Origin: Streptomyces sp. ST2-7A
GTDB lineage: Bacteria > Actinomycetota > Actinomycetes > Streptomycetales > Streptomycetaceae
NCBI RefSeq assembly: GCF_021390475.1
Contig: NZ_JAJUWS010000057.1
Coordinates: 1 to 34,739 of the forward strand
DNA: 34,739 nucleotides
Reading direction: 5' to 3'
Below are positions 15,934 to 23,386 of this stretch, one piece after another. The position numbers and the translations under genes were made by a program. The notes below the pieces were generated by a model that was not told the DNA's origin, made no database searches, and saw only the letters and a list, made by a program, of their open reading frames with translations. Within the stretch, counting starts at the first letter, position 1. Every line of letters begins with the position of its first letter.

Positions 15934-16076
15934 CGCTTCTCTTCCCGGATGGTGAGGGTGCGGGTGCCGTCCCGGTGAGGGTTTTCCGGGGCGGTCGTGG
16001 CTGGGTGGAGTCGTGTGGGCACGGCCCGCGCGGGCCGGCGGTGGGCCCGGAGGGTGGGCGGGATGTCCGGTGCAAC

Positions 16077-16110
16077 AAAAAACCCCTCGTGCCGGAAGGC
16101 AGGCGAGGGG
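16077..16110 (-). terminator. ilvB attenuator (intrinsic terminator)
   Basis: On the minus strand, 16110-16104 pairs with 16089-16083 (seven pairs) and 16100-16098 with 16093-16091 around a four-base loop, followed by six T residues (16082-16077). It lies 40 bases after the leader peptide stop and 144 bases before ilvB. Its 5' half (16098-16104) is complementary to leader bases 16161-16167, so it is exclusive with the antiterminator. Confidence 0.88.
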
Positions 16111-16167
16111 GGCGCGTCGGTGGGGGTCCGCGGAACCGCGGGCCCGGCGTCAGCCGACGCGCCTGCC
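16111..16167 (-). promoter_or_regulatory. ilvB antiterminator pairing region
   Basis: Leader bases 16154-16163 are perfectly complementary over ten bases to 16111-16120, and leader bases 16161-16167 over seven bases to 16098-16104 inside the terminator arm. The leader segment 16154-16167 corresponds to codons 9-13, immediately after Ile-Leu-Val-Leu. A ribosome stalled on those codons would leave it free to form the antiterminator; a ribosome that reaches the stop would mask it and let the terminator form. Confidence 0.8.
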
Positions 16168-16191
16168 GAGTACGAGAATTCGGGTGCGCAT
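16150..16191 (-). CDS. ilvB leader peptide MRTRILVLGRRVG
   Basis: Thirteen codons, ATG at 16191 and TGA at 16152-16150. Codons 5-8 are ATT CTC GTA CTC, encoding Ile-Leu-Val-Leu, all three branched-chain products; ATT and GTA are rare in this genome type. The peptide closely resembles leader peptides I recall from other streptomycete ilvB loci. A putative promoter places the transcription start within a base or two of the ATG, so it is probably translated leaderless; a GGAGG twelve bases upstream is too distant to be ideal. Confidence 0.85.
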   Translation of the reverse strand: MRTRILVLGRRVG

Positions 16192-16198
16192 GAAACAG

Positions 16199-16228
16199 AC
16201 GATCCTCCGGGAGTCGGCGGAGTGTCAA
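16199..16228 (-). promoter_or_regulatory. ilvBNC promoter
   Basis: TTGACA (16228-16223), 18-base spacer, GATCGT (16204-16199) on the minus strand. The -35 is a perfect consensus; the -10 keeps A at position 2 and T at position 6. Seven bases separate the -10 from the leader ATG. It lies directly after the cdgE stop codon. Confidence 0.65.
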
Positions 16229-16249
16229 GCTCATGGGACGCATGTCTCA

Positions 16250-18907
16250 CTATGTGGGCCGGGGGTGGGTGTCCGACGGACACCGCGCCGACCGGTCGGT
16301 GGGCGCCCGACCCGGCCCTTCGTCGGCCGACCGGGTGTCGGGGACGGTCGGCGCCGGCACGGACTCCGCCCCGACCGGTGGCGGAAACGGGGCCGGCGGG
16401 CCGAAGCCGCCACCGCCGAGGGGGGCGGGGAGCACCACCGGGAGCGCCGCGAGAGGTACCGCGGGAACGCCGGGAGCGCCCGGCCCGGCGGGAAGTCGCC
16501 CCGGCGCGGGCACGCGGGGGGTGAGGGCGGCTCCGGGCCCCGCGCAGGCCCCTGCCCCGGAGCGGGGATCACCGGCCCCGAGGGTGCGCCGGGCCCCCTC
16601 CGTGTCCCCCTCCGATCCCCGGTGGGGGCTCCCGTCCGCCGGGCGGCGCGGGGGGTTCTCCCCGGCGTGCTCCATCGGGTCACAGAGGACGACCCTTCCC
16701 TTGCCACCCTGCTTTGCCCGGTACATCGCGAGATCGGCCCGCCGCAGCAGTTCCGCGGGACCCACCCCCGGGTCGGCGAAGGCGATGCCGATACTGGCCG
16801 CGATCCGTACGGTGGTGCCGTTCTCCCCCGGTCCGTCGCCCCCCGTCCGCGCGCCGGTCGGGGCTCCGTCCTCCCCCTCCGCGGTCCGGACGCCGACCCG
16901 GTAGGGGCGGGAGAGGGCGACGCGGACCCGCTCGGCGATCTCCACCACCCGGGCCCGCCGGTCGGCCTCGTCCTCCCCACCGGGATCGCCCACGATGAGC
17001 GCGGCGAACTCGTCGCCGCCGAGCCGGGCGGTGGTGTCCCCCGCGCGGACCGACTCGCGCAGGCGGCGGGCGGCCTGGACCAACAGGTCGTCCCCGGCCT
17101 GGTGACCGATGGTGTCGTTGACCGCCTTGAAGCCGTCGAGGTCGATGTAGAGGACGGCCGCCGGGCTGTCCCCGGCCCGGCGGCCACCGAGCGCCCGCCG
17201 CATCCGGTCGGTGAACAGCGCCCGATTGGGCAGGCCGGTGAGCGGGTCGTGGAAGGCGTGGTGCCGCAGGCGCTCCTGCAACCGCACCCGTTCCGTGACA
17301 TCCCGGCTGGTGAGCACCAGACCGTCGCGGTGGCGGTTGACGCAGGACTCGACGTTGAGCCAGTGTCCGGCGCCGTGGCGGATCCGGCACTCCACCCGCA
17401 CGCTGGCGTCGGGCGGACCGTCGGCGGTCAGGAACCGGCGCAGTTCGTACAGGACGCCGCCCATGTCCTCGGGATGGACCAGTCCGGCGAGGCGACGCCC
17501 CACCAGGCGGTCGGGATCGGTGCCCCAGACGACGGCGGCGGCGGGGCTTACGTATCGCAGGGCCCCGTCCGGCCCGGCGATCATGATGACGTCGCTGGAG
17601 CCCTGGACCAGGGAGCGGAAGTGGTGTTCCTGCCGGGCGAGCTCGCGGGTGAGGCAGATGTTGTCGGCCAGCATGATCGCCTGTCGGACCAGTAGGGCCA
17701 GCACCACGGCGCCCGTGGTGGCCACCACGACCCAGTCCGGCGAGCCGGGGGTGATCGGGACGTCGACGGTCCCCGGGCCGCCGCGCGGGGCCAGGGTGAT
17801 CAGCGCCCCCAGCACGCAGACCGCCGCCGCGAGGTAGGGGGCGAAGGCGGAGAGCGAGGGAGTGGGACCCCGCAGGGCGATGACCGCGGTGTCGCCGGGA
17901 CGGTCGGGATCGGTCGGGTCGTCGGGGGATCGCACCGCCCCCGCCGGGTGCGTCGCCGTCCCGCCGGGAAAACCGAAGCGGTCGGGGTCGGGGACGGCCG
18001 GACCGGGTGACGCGGAAGAGGGCACCGGGGCGTCGGGGTCGGTCCCGTCCCCCCGGCGACGGATCTCCCGGCCCGCCATCCACGGGGCCCCGGCCAGCAG
18101 CACGGAGCCGGCGAACCACCCGGCGTCCAGCAGTTGACCGCTGCTGTACTGCTCGCGCAACAGCGGCGAACCGAACAGAAAATCGCACAGAACGGTGAGG
18201 GCGAACGCTCCGATCACGGCGTTGACGGCGGCCCGTTGCGCGGCCGAACGCCGGAGGTGCAGCACGAGCACCGTGCTGACCAGAACGATGTCCAGCAGCG
18301 GGTAGGCCAGGGCCAGGGCGGAACGCAGCACGGACTCCCCCGCCTGCGGGGTCAGCCGGGTGATCGCCAGGCTCCACGACAGGGTGAACAGTGATCCCGC
18401 CACCAGCCAGGCGTCCAGGCCCAGGCAGAGCCACCCGGCCGGACGCGAGGGGCGCCGGGCCAGCAGGAGCAGGCCGACCACCGCGCAGGGCGCGAAGAGC
18501 AGGAAGCACAGGTCCGCGGGCGAGGTGCGGGGAACCGGCTGGTCGAGGACCACCTCGTACCACCCCCACACCCCGTTGCCCAGGGCGATCATCAGCGAGG
18601 ACAGGCCGAAGAGCAGCCAGGCGTGCCGGGTCCCACCCGCCCGGGTGCGGGCGTACCAGAGGCAGGAGACGCAGGCGGCCAGAGCCGCCAGGGCCAGGCC
18701 GAAGTCGCCCATCACCAGGGCGAGGCGGGGCGAACCCCAGCCGAGACCGGCCCCCAGGGCGTATCCGGCGCAGAGCACGATGATGGCGATCCGCAGGCGG
18801 GTCGGGGTGAGCGGGGTCGGCGACGGGCGGGCCGGGTTCGACACCGACCCGGCACCCCGGGCCGACTCCCCCGGCCCCGGGTCCACCCCGGGAGGAACGG
18901 CGGTCAT
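16250..18907 (-). CDS. cdgE: Membrane PAS-GGDEF diguanylate cyclase, CdgE-like
   Basis: About 885 residues. Residues 40-285 hold a series of hydrophobic segments (for example LRIAIIVLCAGYALGAGLGW and LGLDAWLVAGSLFTLSWSLA) forming a multi-helix membrane sensor. One more hydrophobic segment precedes a PAS domain (430-550, FRSLVQGSSDVIMIAGPDG). A GGDEF domain follows, with DPLTGLPNRALF and the intact active-site motif LGGDEFAAL at about 629. It should make c-di-GMP from GTP. After the GGDEF domain comes a Pro/Gly/Ala-rich tail of about 140 residues, unusual and probably disordered. The ATG at 18907 follows GGGAGGT; GTG at 18997 has no ribosome site. The symbol rests on remembered synteny with the S. 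coelicolor gene next to ilvB. Its stop lies 21 bases before the ilvB -35. Confidence 0.85.
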   Translation of the reverse strand: MTAVPPGVDPGPGESARGAGSVSNPARPSPTPLTPTRLRIAIIVLCAGYALGAGLGWGSPRLALVMGDFGLALAALAACVSCLWYARTRAGGTRHAWLLFGLSSLMIALGNGVWGWYEVVLDQPVPRTSPADLCFLLFAPCAVVGLLLLARRPSRPAGWLCLGLDAWLVAGSLFTLSWSLAITRLTPQAGESVLRSALALAYPLLDIVLVSTVLVLHLRRSAAQRAAVNAVIGAFALTVLCDFLFGSPLLREQYSSGQLLDAGWFAGSVLLAGAPWMAGREIRRRGDGTDPDAPVPSSASPGPAVPDPDRFGFPGGTATHPAGAVRSPDDPTDPDRPGDTAVIALRGPTPSLSAFAPYLAAAVCVLGALITLAPRGGPGTVDVPITPGSPDWVVVATTGAVVLALLVRQAIMLADNICLTRELARQEHHFRSLVQGSSDVIMIAGPDGALRYVSPAAAVVWGTDPDRLVGRRLAGLVHPEDMGGVLYELRRFLTADGPPDASVRVECRIRHGAGHWLNVESCVNRHRDGLVLTSRDVTERVRLQERLRHHAFHDPLTGLPNRALFTDRMRRALGGRRAGDSPAAVLYIDLDGFKAVNDTIGHQAGDDLLVQAARRLRESVRAGDTTARLGGDEFAALIVGDPGGEDEADRRARVVEIAERVRVALSRPYRVGVRTAEGEDGAPTGARTGGDGPGENGTTVRIAASIGIAFADPGVGPAELLRRADLAMYRAKQGGKGRVVLCDPMEHAGENPPRRPADGSPHRGSEGDTEGARRTLGAGDPRSGAGACAGPGAALTPRVPAPGRLPAGPGAPGVPAVPLAALPVVLPAPLGGGGFGPPAPFPPPVGAESVPAPTVPDTRSADEGPGRAPTDRSARCPSDTHPRPT

Positions 18908-18910
18908 CGC

Positions 18911-18917
18911 ACCTCCC
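18911..18917 (-). promoter_or_regulatory. Ribosome-binding site deciding the cdgE start
   Basis: GGGAGGT, three bases before ATG at 18907, against no match before the upstream GTG at 18997. Short spacing, but the only good site. Confidence 0.55.
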
Positions 18918-19185
18918 GCCCCCGGCACGAACGGCCCAGCGGCGGTCGGGCCCCGCCGCGCCGACGGAGCCGGATCGATAGCCTGCGGAAGTGGCACATG
19001 CGCGTGTCGCCCCCCTGTGTTCCGGGCACCCCTTTCCCCGACGATACACCAGAATCGTCACCCATCGACATTGCCCAACAGCGGAGAGTGACACCGGGGG
19101 AGGTGGGGGATCCCGGGGCCCGGGAGGGATCCCGCGCCACGGGCCCCGGACCGATCCGGCCCCGCGGCGGGCCACCCGTCCGCTC

Positions 19186-19221
19186 CCCGACGCCTCGCCG
19201 GGCGCCCGGCGAGGCGTCGGG
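19186..19221 (-). terminator. Perfect 18-bp palindrome, likely terminator of the hydroxyacid dehydrogenase gene
   Basis: Arms 19186-19203 and 19204-19221 are perfectly complementary with no spacer, so a hairpin would open three or four bases as loop. It lies about 120 bases downstream of the 19340 stop and upstream of the cdgE promoter region. Confidence 0.65.
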
Positions 19222-19339
19222 TCCGGCCGCCCACACCGCCACGGGGTCGCTCCCCGCGGCACCCCGCGGCGGACTCCCGGCGCCCGTCCCCACCACGCGT
19301 CCGGCTCCACGACCCGAACCCGCCCGCCGGGCGCCGGGC

Positions 19340-20290
19340 TCAGCCGACGGCGCCCGCCTCCGCCACGACGAACTCCGGCCGCTCCCCCGCCGCGAAGCGG
19401 CTCAACTGTCCTCTCAGCAGGCGGTCCGCGCGCGGCCGGAAGGCCGAGGACGCGCCGCCCACGTGCGGGGAGATCAACGCGCCCGGGGCCCGCCACAGCG
19501 GGTGGTCGGCGGGCAGCGGCTCCGGATCGGTGACGTCCAGCGCGGCCCGCAGCCGCCCCGTCCCCAGTTCGGCCAGCAGCGCGGTGGTGTCCACCACCGC
19601 GCCCCGTGCCACGTTCACCACCAGGGCACCGTCCGGCAACCGGGCCAGGAAGTCCCGGTCCACCAGCCCCCTGGTGAGGTCGGTCAACGGGGTGCAGATC
19701 ACCACGATCTCCGCCCGCGGCAGCAACCCGTCGAGATCCGCCGGCGCGTGCACGGGACCGCGCGGGGAGGTGCGCGCGGCGGTCGCCACCCGGATCACCC
19801 CGGCCGGCTCGAAGGGCACCAGCCGTTCCTCCACCGCCCGCCCGATCCCGCCGTGGCCGAGGATCAACACCGTGCGGTCGGCCAGCGAGGGACGGAGTGC
19901 CGGTTCCCACGCTCCCCGGTCCCCGGCGCGCACGGCCTCGGGGATGCCGCGCTGGGCGGCGAGGATCAACGCCAGGGCGAGTTCGGCGGTGCTGGTGTCG
20001 TGCAGGCCCCCCGCGTTGCACAACAGCGAGCCGGCGGGCATCGACCCCAGCCCCGGCACCATGTGCTCCCAGCCCGCGGTGAGTGTCTGCGTCACCCGCA
20101 CTCGTGGCATCCGCTCCAGCGGACGCAGCGCCGTGCGGGGCCCCTTCATATAGGGCACCGCGTAGAAAACGCAGTTCGTCGGGTCCGCGGGGAACTCCTC
20201 CTCCCCGTTCCAGCGTCGATACTCCAGCGAGGACGGGAGGCCCTCGATCTCGTCGGACGGGAAGGGAAGCCACACGTCACCGGAAGTCAT
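19340..20290 (-). CDS. D-isomer-specific 2-hydroxyacid dehydrogenase family protein
   Basis: A 316-residue NAD(P)-dependent dehydrogenase, substrate unknown. The Rossmann motif is VLILGHGGIGRAVEERL (about residue 145), the catalytic arginine lies in VVNVARGAVVDT, the acidic partner in ALDVTDPEPLPADHPLW and the histidine in SPHVGGASSAF. The N-terminus (SGDVWLPFPSDEIEGLP) resembles streptomycete members annotated as phosphoglycerate dehydrogenase-like. It lacks the ACT domain of SerA, so it is not a second serine-pathway enzyme of that type. ATG at 20290 is preferred over GTG at 20296 because a TTCGAC-17-TAGCCT promoter puts the transcript start at that ATG and no ribosome site is present. It is divergent from the aldo/keto reductase. 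Confidence 0.88.
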   Translation of the reverse strand: MTSGDVWLPFPSDEIEGLPSSLEYRRWNGEEEFPADPTNCVFYAVPYMKGPRTALRPLERMPRVRVTQTLTAGWEHMVPGLGSMPAGSLLCNAGGLHDTSTAELALALILAAQRGIPEAVRAGDRGAWEPALRPSLADRTVLILGHGGIGRAVEERLVPFEPAGVIRVATAARTSPRGPVHAPADLDGLLPRAEIVVICTPLTDLTRGLVDRDFLARLPDGALVVNVARGAVVDTTALLAELGTGRLRAALDVTDPEPLPADHPLWRAPGALISPHVGGASSAFRPRADRLLRGQLSRFAAGERPEFVVAEAGAVG

Positions 20291-20296
20291 GGCCAC

Positions 20297-20325
20297 AGGC
20301 TAACGCCGGGTCGAACGGGGTCGAA
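20297..20325 (-). promoter_or_regulatory. Leaderless promoter of the hydroxyacid dehydrogenase gene
   Basis: TTCGAC (20325-20320), 17-base spacer, TAGCCT (20302-20297), then six bases to ATG at 20290. The -35 lies within two tandem copies of GGGTCGAACG on the plus strand (20308-20327). Confidence 0.5.
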
Positions 20326-20335
20326 CGGTGCCGTC

Positions 20336-20379
20336 CCGCCGCCTCCGGGGCGCCCGACCCGGCGTCCCGGAGGCGGCGG
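20336..20379. repeat. Long hairpin 1 in divergent intergenic region
   Basis: Arms 20336-20348 and 20367-20379, 13 perfect pairs with an 18-base loop. It is upstream of both neighbouring genes, so it is not a normal terminator of either. See the paired hairpin at 20392-20437. Confidence 0.7.
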
Positions 20380-20391
20380 ATCGGGCACCGC

Positions 20392-20437
20392 GGCGCCCGC
20401 GATCGGCCGGGGCGGTTCCCGGCCGGTCGCGGGCGCC
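20392..20437. repeat. Long hairpin 2 in divergent intergenic region
   Basis: Arms 20392-20411 and 20418-20437, 20 pairs including one G-T, loop GCGGTT. It is followed at 20452-20457 by TACGTT, a possible -10 for the aldo/keto reductase gene. The remaining bases to 20605 hold no supported feature. Confidence 0.7.
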
Positions 20438-20605
20438 GAACGGACAGCGGATACGTTGGTGCGCCACGGACACCGGCGGGTGTCGCCCGGGGTGGCGCGG
20501 CCGGAACGGGGCGGTGGACCGTGGCGACGGATCGGCGCCGGGGCGCGGAACCCCCGCCCCGGCACCGGCGGGAACGGGGACACGGGTGGAAGGGAGCGGC
20601 ACCGG

Positions 20606-21613
20606 GTGCGGTACCGGACGGTTGGTTCGGGGGCGCTGCGGGTCGGGGCCATAGGTCTCGGCTGCATGCCGATGAGCTGGGGGTACACCGCCTCCGAACG
20701 GAACGGTCGGGAGTCGCTGCGGGCCGTCCACGCGGCCCTGGACGAGGGTGCCACGCTGCTGGACACCGCCGACGTCTACGGCCCGTTCACCAACGAACTG
20801 CTGCTCGGACGGGTGCTGTGCGAACGCCGGCCCGATGTCTTCCTGGCCACGAAGGTGGGCCTGCTGGTGGGCGAGCACCACATGGTGGCCAACGGCCGCC
20901 CGGGGCACGTGCGCCGGGCCTGTGACGCCTCGCTGCGCCGGCTGCGGACGGATGTGATCGACCTGTACCAACTCCACCGGCCCGACCCCGAGGTGCCGGT
21001 GGAGGAGACCTGGGGGGCGATGGCCGAACTGGTGGCGGCCGGGAAGGTGCGCGCGCTGGGGGTGTGCGCCCCGGATCCGGTACCCGTCGGCCGACGCGGC
21101 GGGGGCGCGGGAGCCCGGCCGTACGCCGGGACGCTGGAGGTGTTGCGACGGGTCCAGCAGGTCTTCCCGGTGAGCACCGTGCAGACCGAGTTCTCCCTGT
21201 GGTCGCCGGCGGCCGGGGAGACGCTGTTGCCGTGGTGCGAGGCGCGCGGCGTCGGGTTGCTGGCCTCGATGCCGCTGGGCAGCGGCTTCCTGACCGGCAC
21301 CCTGACGCCGGGCGGCGGCTTCGAGCCGGACGACCCGCGGGCGCGTCACCCCCGCTTCACCGCCGAGATGATGGCGGCCAACCAGGTGCTGCCGGCCGGC
21401 CTGCGACGGGTCGCCGAGCGGCATCCGGGCGCCACCGCCGCCGGGGTGGCGCTGGCCTGGCTGCTCACCCGGGGACGGCACGTGGTCCCCATCCCGGGGA
21501 CGAAGAAGGAGCGCTGGGCGCGGGAGAACTGTCGGGCCGCCGCGCTGGAGTTGGCCGAGGAGGACCTGGCCGAGCTGGCGGAGCTGCCCGCGGCGCGGCA
21601 GTCCTGGAACTGA
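20606..21613 (+). CDS. Aldo/keto reductase
   Basis: A 335-residue NADPH-type oxidoreductase of the AKR superfamily. The catalytic tetrad is visible: Asp and Tyr in LLDTADVYGPFTNE, Lys in FLATKVGLL, His in IDLYQLHRPDPEVPVEETW. Cofactor-binding C-terminal segments are WLLTRGRHVVPIPGTKK and the preceding LASMPLGSGFLTG. An insertion rich in Gly/Arg (PVGRRGGGAGARPY, around residue 160) is longer than in most relatives. The start is GTG at 20606, nine bases after GGGAG; family homology starts at VRYRTVGSGALRVGAIGLGCM. The very long upstream open frame is a composition artefact. Substrate unknown; it is divergent from the hydroxyacid dehydrogenase and may act in general carbonyl detoxification. Confidence 0.9.
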   Translation: MRYRTVGSGALRVGAIGLGCMPMSWGYTASERNGRESLRAVHAALDEGATLLDTADVYGPFTNELLLGRVLCERRPDVFLATKVGLLVGEHHMVANGRPGHVRRACDASLRRLRTDVIDLYQLHRPDPEVPVEETWGAMAELVAAGKVRALGVCAPDPVPVGRRGGGAGARPYAGTLEVLRRVQQVFPVSTVQTEFSLWSPAAGETLLPWCEARGVGLLASMPLGSGFLTGTLTPGGGFEPDDPRARHPRFTAEMMAANQVLPAGLRRVAERHPGATAAGVALAWLLTRGRHVVPIPGTKKERWARENCRAAALELAEEDLAELAELPAARQSWN

Positions 21614-21741
21614 CGTGCCCCGGCATCCGCGCGCGGGTGCGCCGGGGACGTCACACCGTCCGGACCCGGAGGACTCCGCGGGACCGCCCCGCCGGGTGTC
21701 GCCTCCCCGGAGGCGGGAGCACCGGGCGTCGGCGAGCGGAG

Positions 21742-21883
21742 GCGGGGCCGCCGCACGAGACCTCGCGGACCTCACACCGGTCGCGGGGCCCCGCGACCGG
21801 TGGGCGCGCCCCCGCCCACGGCAGGGACCACGAGGTACGGGTCACGCGGGGCCGCCGCGGGACGCCTCCCGGACCTCACGCCG
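21742..21883. repeat. Imperfect direct repeat, two 38-base copies
   Basis: Copy 1 at 21742-21779 and copy 2 at 21846-21883, starting 104 bases apart and identical at about 32 of 38 positions; both begin GCGGGGCCGCCGC and end CGGACCTCACRCCG. A partial relative, GGACGTCACACCG, occurs near 21646. Confidence 0.65.
21775..21802 (+). terminator. Perfect 28-base palindrome after repeat copy 1
   Basis: Fourteen-base arms 21775-21788 and 21789-21802 without spacer. It may terminate the aldo/keto reductase transcript, although it is 160 bases downstream. Confidence 0.5.
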
Positions 21884-21904
21884 TCCCCGTCCGGACGGGG
21901 ACGG
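21881..21904 (+). terminator. Perfect 24-base palindrome after repeat copy 2
   Basis: Twelve-base arms 21881-21892 and 21893-21904 without spacer, placed at the same point relative to repeat copy 2 as the previous palindrome to copy 1, but with a different arm sequence. Confidence 0.5.
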
Positions 21905-22092
21905 ACCGCCCCGCCGGAATCCCGCCTCCCCCGTCCGGAGGACCGGATGTGGTGCCATGGAGAAACCGTCGAACGGGTGGGTCCACCGGCGGCCCCGCCG
22001 GGACCCGCCCCCGGACGGTGCCCGAGGAGATCGACGGAGGAACGGCCGACGCCGGGCGTCCGGCCGCGCCACCCCGGACGAGAGGCGTGATC

Positions 22093-23283
22093 ATGCGAGG
22101 CCACCGGCAGCGGACCCGGTCCCGACCCCGCGCGACGACTGCCATCGCCGTCGTCGCCGCCCTGGCGGTGGGGGCGACCGGCTGCGGGGCGGGCGAGGAG
22201 GCGAACGGGGCGCGGACCCCCGACACCGACACCGACGCCCCCGCCGACCCACCCGCCGACGAGGGCACGGAGAACGGCGAGGAGGGCGCGACGGCCCCCG
22301 CCCGGGGTTCGGTGGAGATCGCCGGGTCGGTCGCCGAGGAGTTGGACTCCCCCTGGGGCCTGGTCGAACTCCCCGACGGGGACCTGCTGGTCGGCTCCCG
22401 CGACGAGGCGACGATCCTGCGGGTGGACATCGCCGAGGGGACGGCGGAGGAGGTGGCGAGCGTGCCGGACGTGGCCACCGACGGTGAGGGCGGTTTGCTG
22501 GGCCTGGCCCTCTCCCCCGACGAGGAGTGGCTGTACGCCTATCACACCGCCCCCGGGGACAACCGGATCATCCGGATGCCACTGGAGGGCGGCACCCCCG
22601 GCGAGCCGGAGGTGGTGCTCGACGGCATCCCCCGGGACGCCACCATCCACCACGGCGGCGGCCTCGCCTTCGGCCCCGACGACATGCTCTACGCCGCGAC
22701 CGGCGACGCCAACGAACCGGACCTGTCACAGGACCCCGATTCCCTGGCCGGCAAGATCCTGCGGCTCACCCCCGAGGGCGACCCCGCGCCCGACAACCCG
22801 GAGGAGGGCTCCCCGGTCTGGTCCTCGGGACACCGCAACGTGCAGGGCATGGCCTGGGACGACGGCGGCCGGATGTGGGCCTCGGAGTTCGGCGCGCGGG
22901 ATGTGGACGAACTGAACCTGATCGAGGCCGGGGAGAACTACGGCTGGCCGATGTTCGAGGGCAGCGGCGGCGTCGACGAGGGGTACGTCGATCCCGAGGT
23001 GGAGTGGCCGGTCGCCGAGGCCTCCCCCAGTGGGCTGGCCTTCCACAACGGCGCGCTGTGGATGGCGGCGCTGCGCGGCGAGCGGCTGTGGCGGATCCCG
23101 CTGGACGAGACGGGCACGGTCGGCGAGCCCGAATCGTTCCTCCAGGGGGAGTACGGTCGGCTGCGGAACGTCCTGCCGGTGGCGGGTTCGGACGACGAGT
23201 TGTTCCTCGCCACCAACGAGACCGACACCAGGGGTACCCCCGAGGCCGGGGACGACCGCATCCTGAGGTTGCGGGTGGAATGA
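22093..23283 (+). CDS. PQQ-dependent glucose/sorbosone dehydrogenase family lipoprotein
   Basis: A 396-residue secreted protein of the soluble glucose dehydrogenase (GSDH) family, a six-bladed beta-propeller. The N-terminus is an Arg-rich n-region, a hydrophobic stretch (TAIAVVAALAVGATGC) and a cysteine at about 35 that fits a lipobox with Ala instead of Leu at -3; an acidic Asp/Ala/Pro linker follows. Family marks are LDSPWGLVELPDGDLLVGSR, TIHHGGGLAFGPDDMLYAATG (the general-base histidine region), SSGHRNVQGMAWDDGGRMWA and NYGWPMFEG. It probably oxidises sugars outside the membrane if PQQ is available; many actinobacterial members have no proven substrate. ATG at 22093 is preceded by GAGAGG. 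It is followed by a small acidic protein gene, perhaps cotranscribed. Confidence 0.88.
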   Translation: MRGHRQRTRSRPRATTAIAVVAALAVGATGCGAGEEANGARTPDTDTDAPADPPADEGTENGEEGATAPARGSVEIAGSVAEELDSPWGLVELPDGDLLVGSRDEATILRVDIAEGTAEEVASVPDVATDGEGGLLGLALSPDEEWLYAYHTAPGDNRIIRMPLEGGTPGEPEVVLDGIPRDATIHHGGGLAFGPDDMLYAATGDANEPDLSQDPDSLAGKILRLTPEGDPAPDNPEEGSPVWSSGHRNVQGMAWDDGGRMWASEFGARDVDELNLIEAGENYGWPMFEGSGGVDEGYVDPEVEWPVAEASPSGLAFHNGALWMAALRGERLWRIPLDETGTVGEPESFLQGEYGRLRNVLPVAGSDDELFLATNETDTRGTPEAGDDRILRLRVE

Positions 23284-23386
23284 CCCGGACCGCCGGCCCC
23301 GGACCCGGGTCCCCGGCGGGCCGCTCCCGCCGACGCGTCGGCAGAGGGACCCCGTCCGGGGGACGGGCCGGATAAGGAGTACCGCG

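Larger units (their letters stand above)
18908..19339. other. Intergenic region upstream of cdgE
   Basis: About 430 bases. It includes an AT-richer patch at 19030-19100 where TATCGT on the minus strand (near 19037-19042) could be a cdgE -10 box with TGTCGA 18 bases upstream. A perfect 36-base palindrome (19186-19221) follows, and a GC-rich end next to the hydroxyacid dehydrogenase stop. No gene is supported. Confidence 0.45.
21614..22092. other. Repeat- and palindrome-rich intergenic region
   Basis: About 480 bases between two plus-strand genes. It contains a hairpin CGCCTCC/GGAGGCG near 21709-21724, a duplicated 38-base segment (21742-21779 and 21846-21883), and two perfect palindromes directly after the copies (21775-21802, 21881-21904). 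The last 130 bases before the lipoprotein gene carry no recognisable feature except its ribosome site. No gene is supported. Confidence 0.6.

Noticed and set aside
16250..16680. Frameshift or misread end of cdgE producing the Pro/Gly-rich tail
   Set aside because: Third codon positions in the tail frame stay mostly G/C and no alternative frame restores a recognisable domain, so I keep the extension as real, with some doubt.
16680..20273. A 1197-codon minus-strand frame across cdgE and the hydroxyacid dehydrogenase gene
   Set aside because: Reads both real genes in the wrong phase; Arg/Gly/Pro-rich without motifs.
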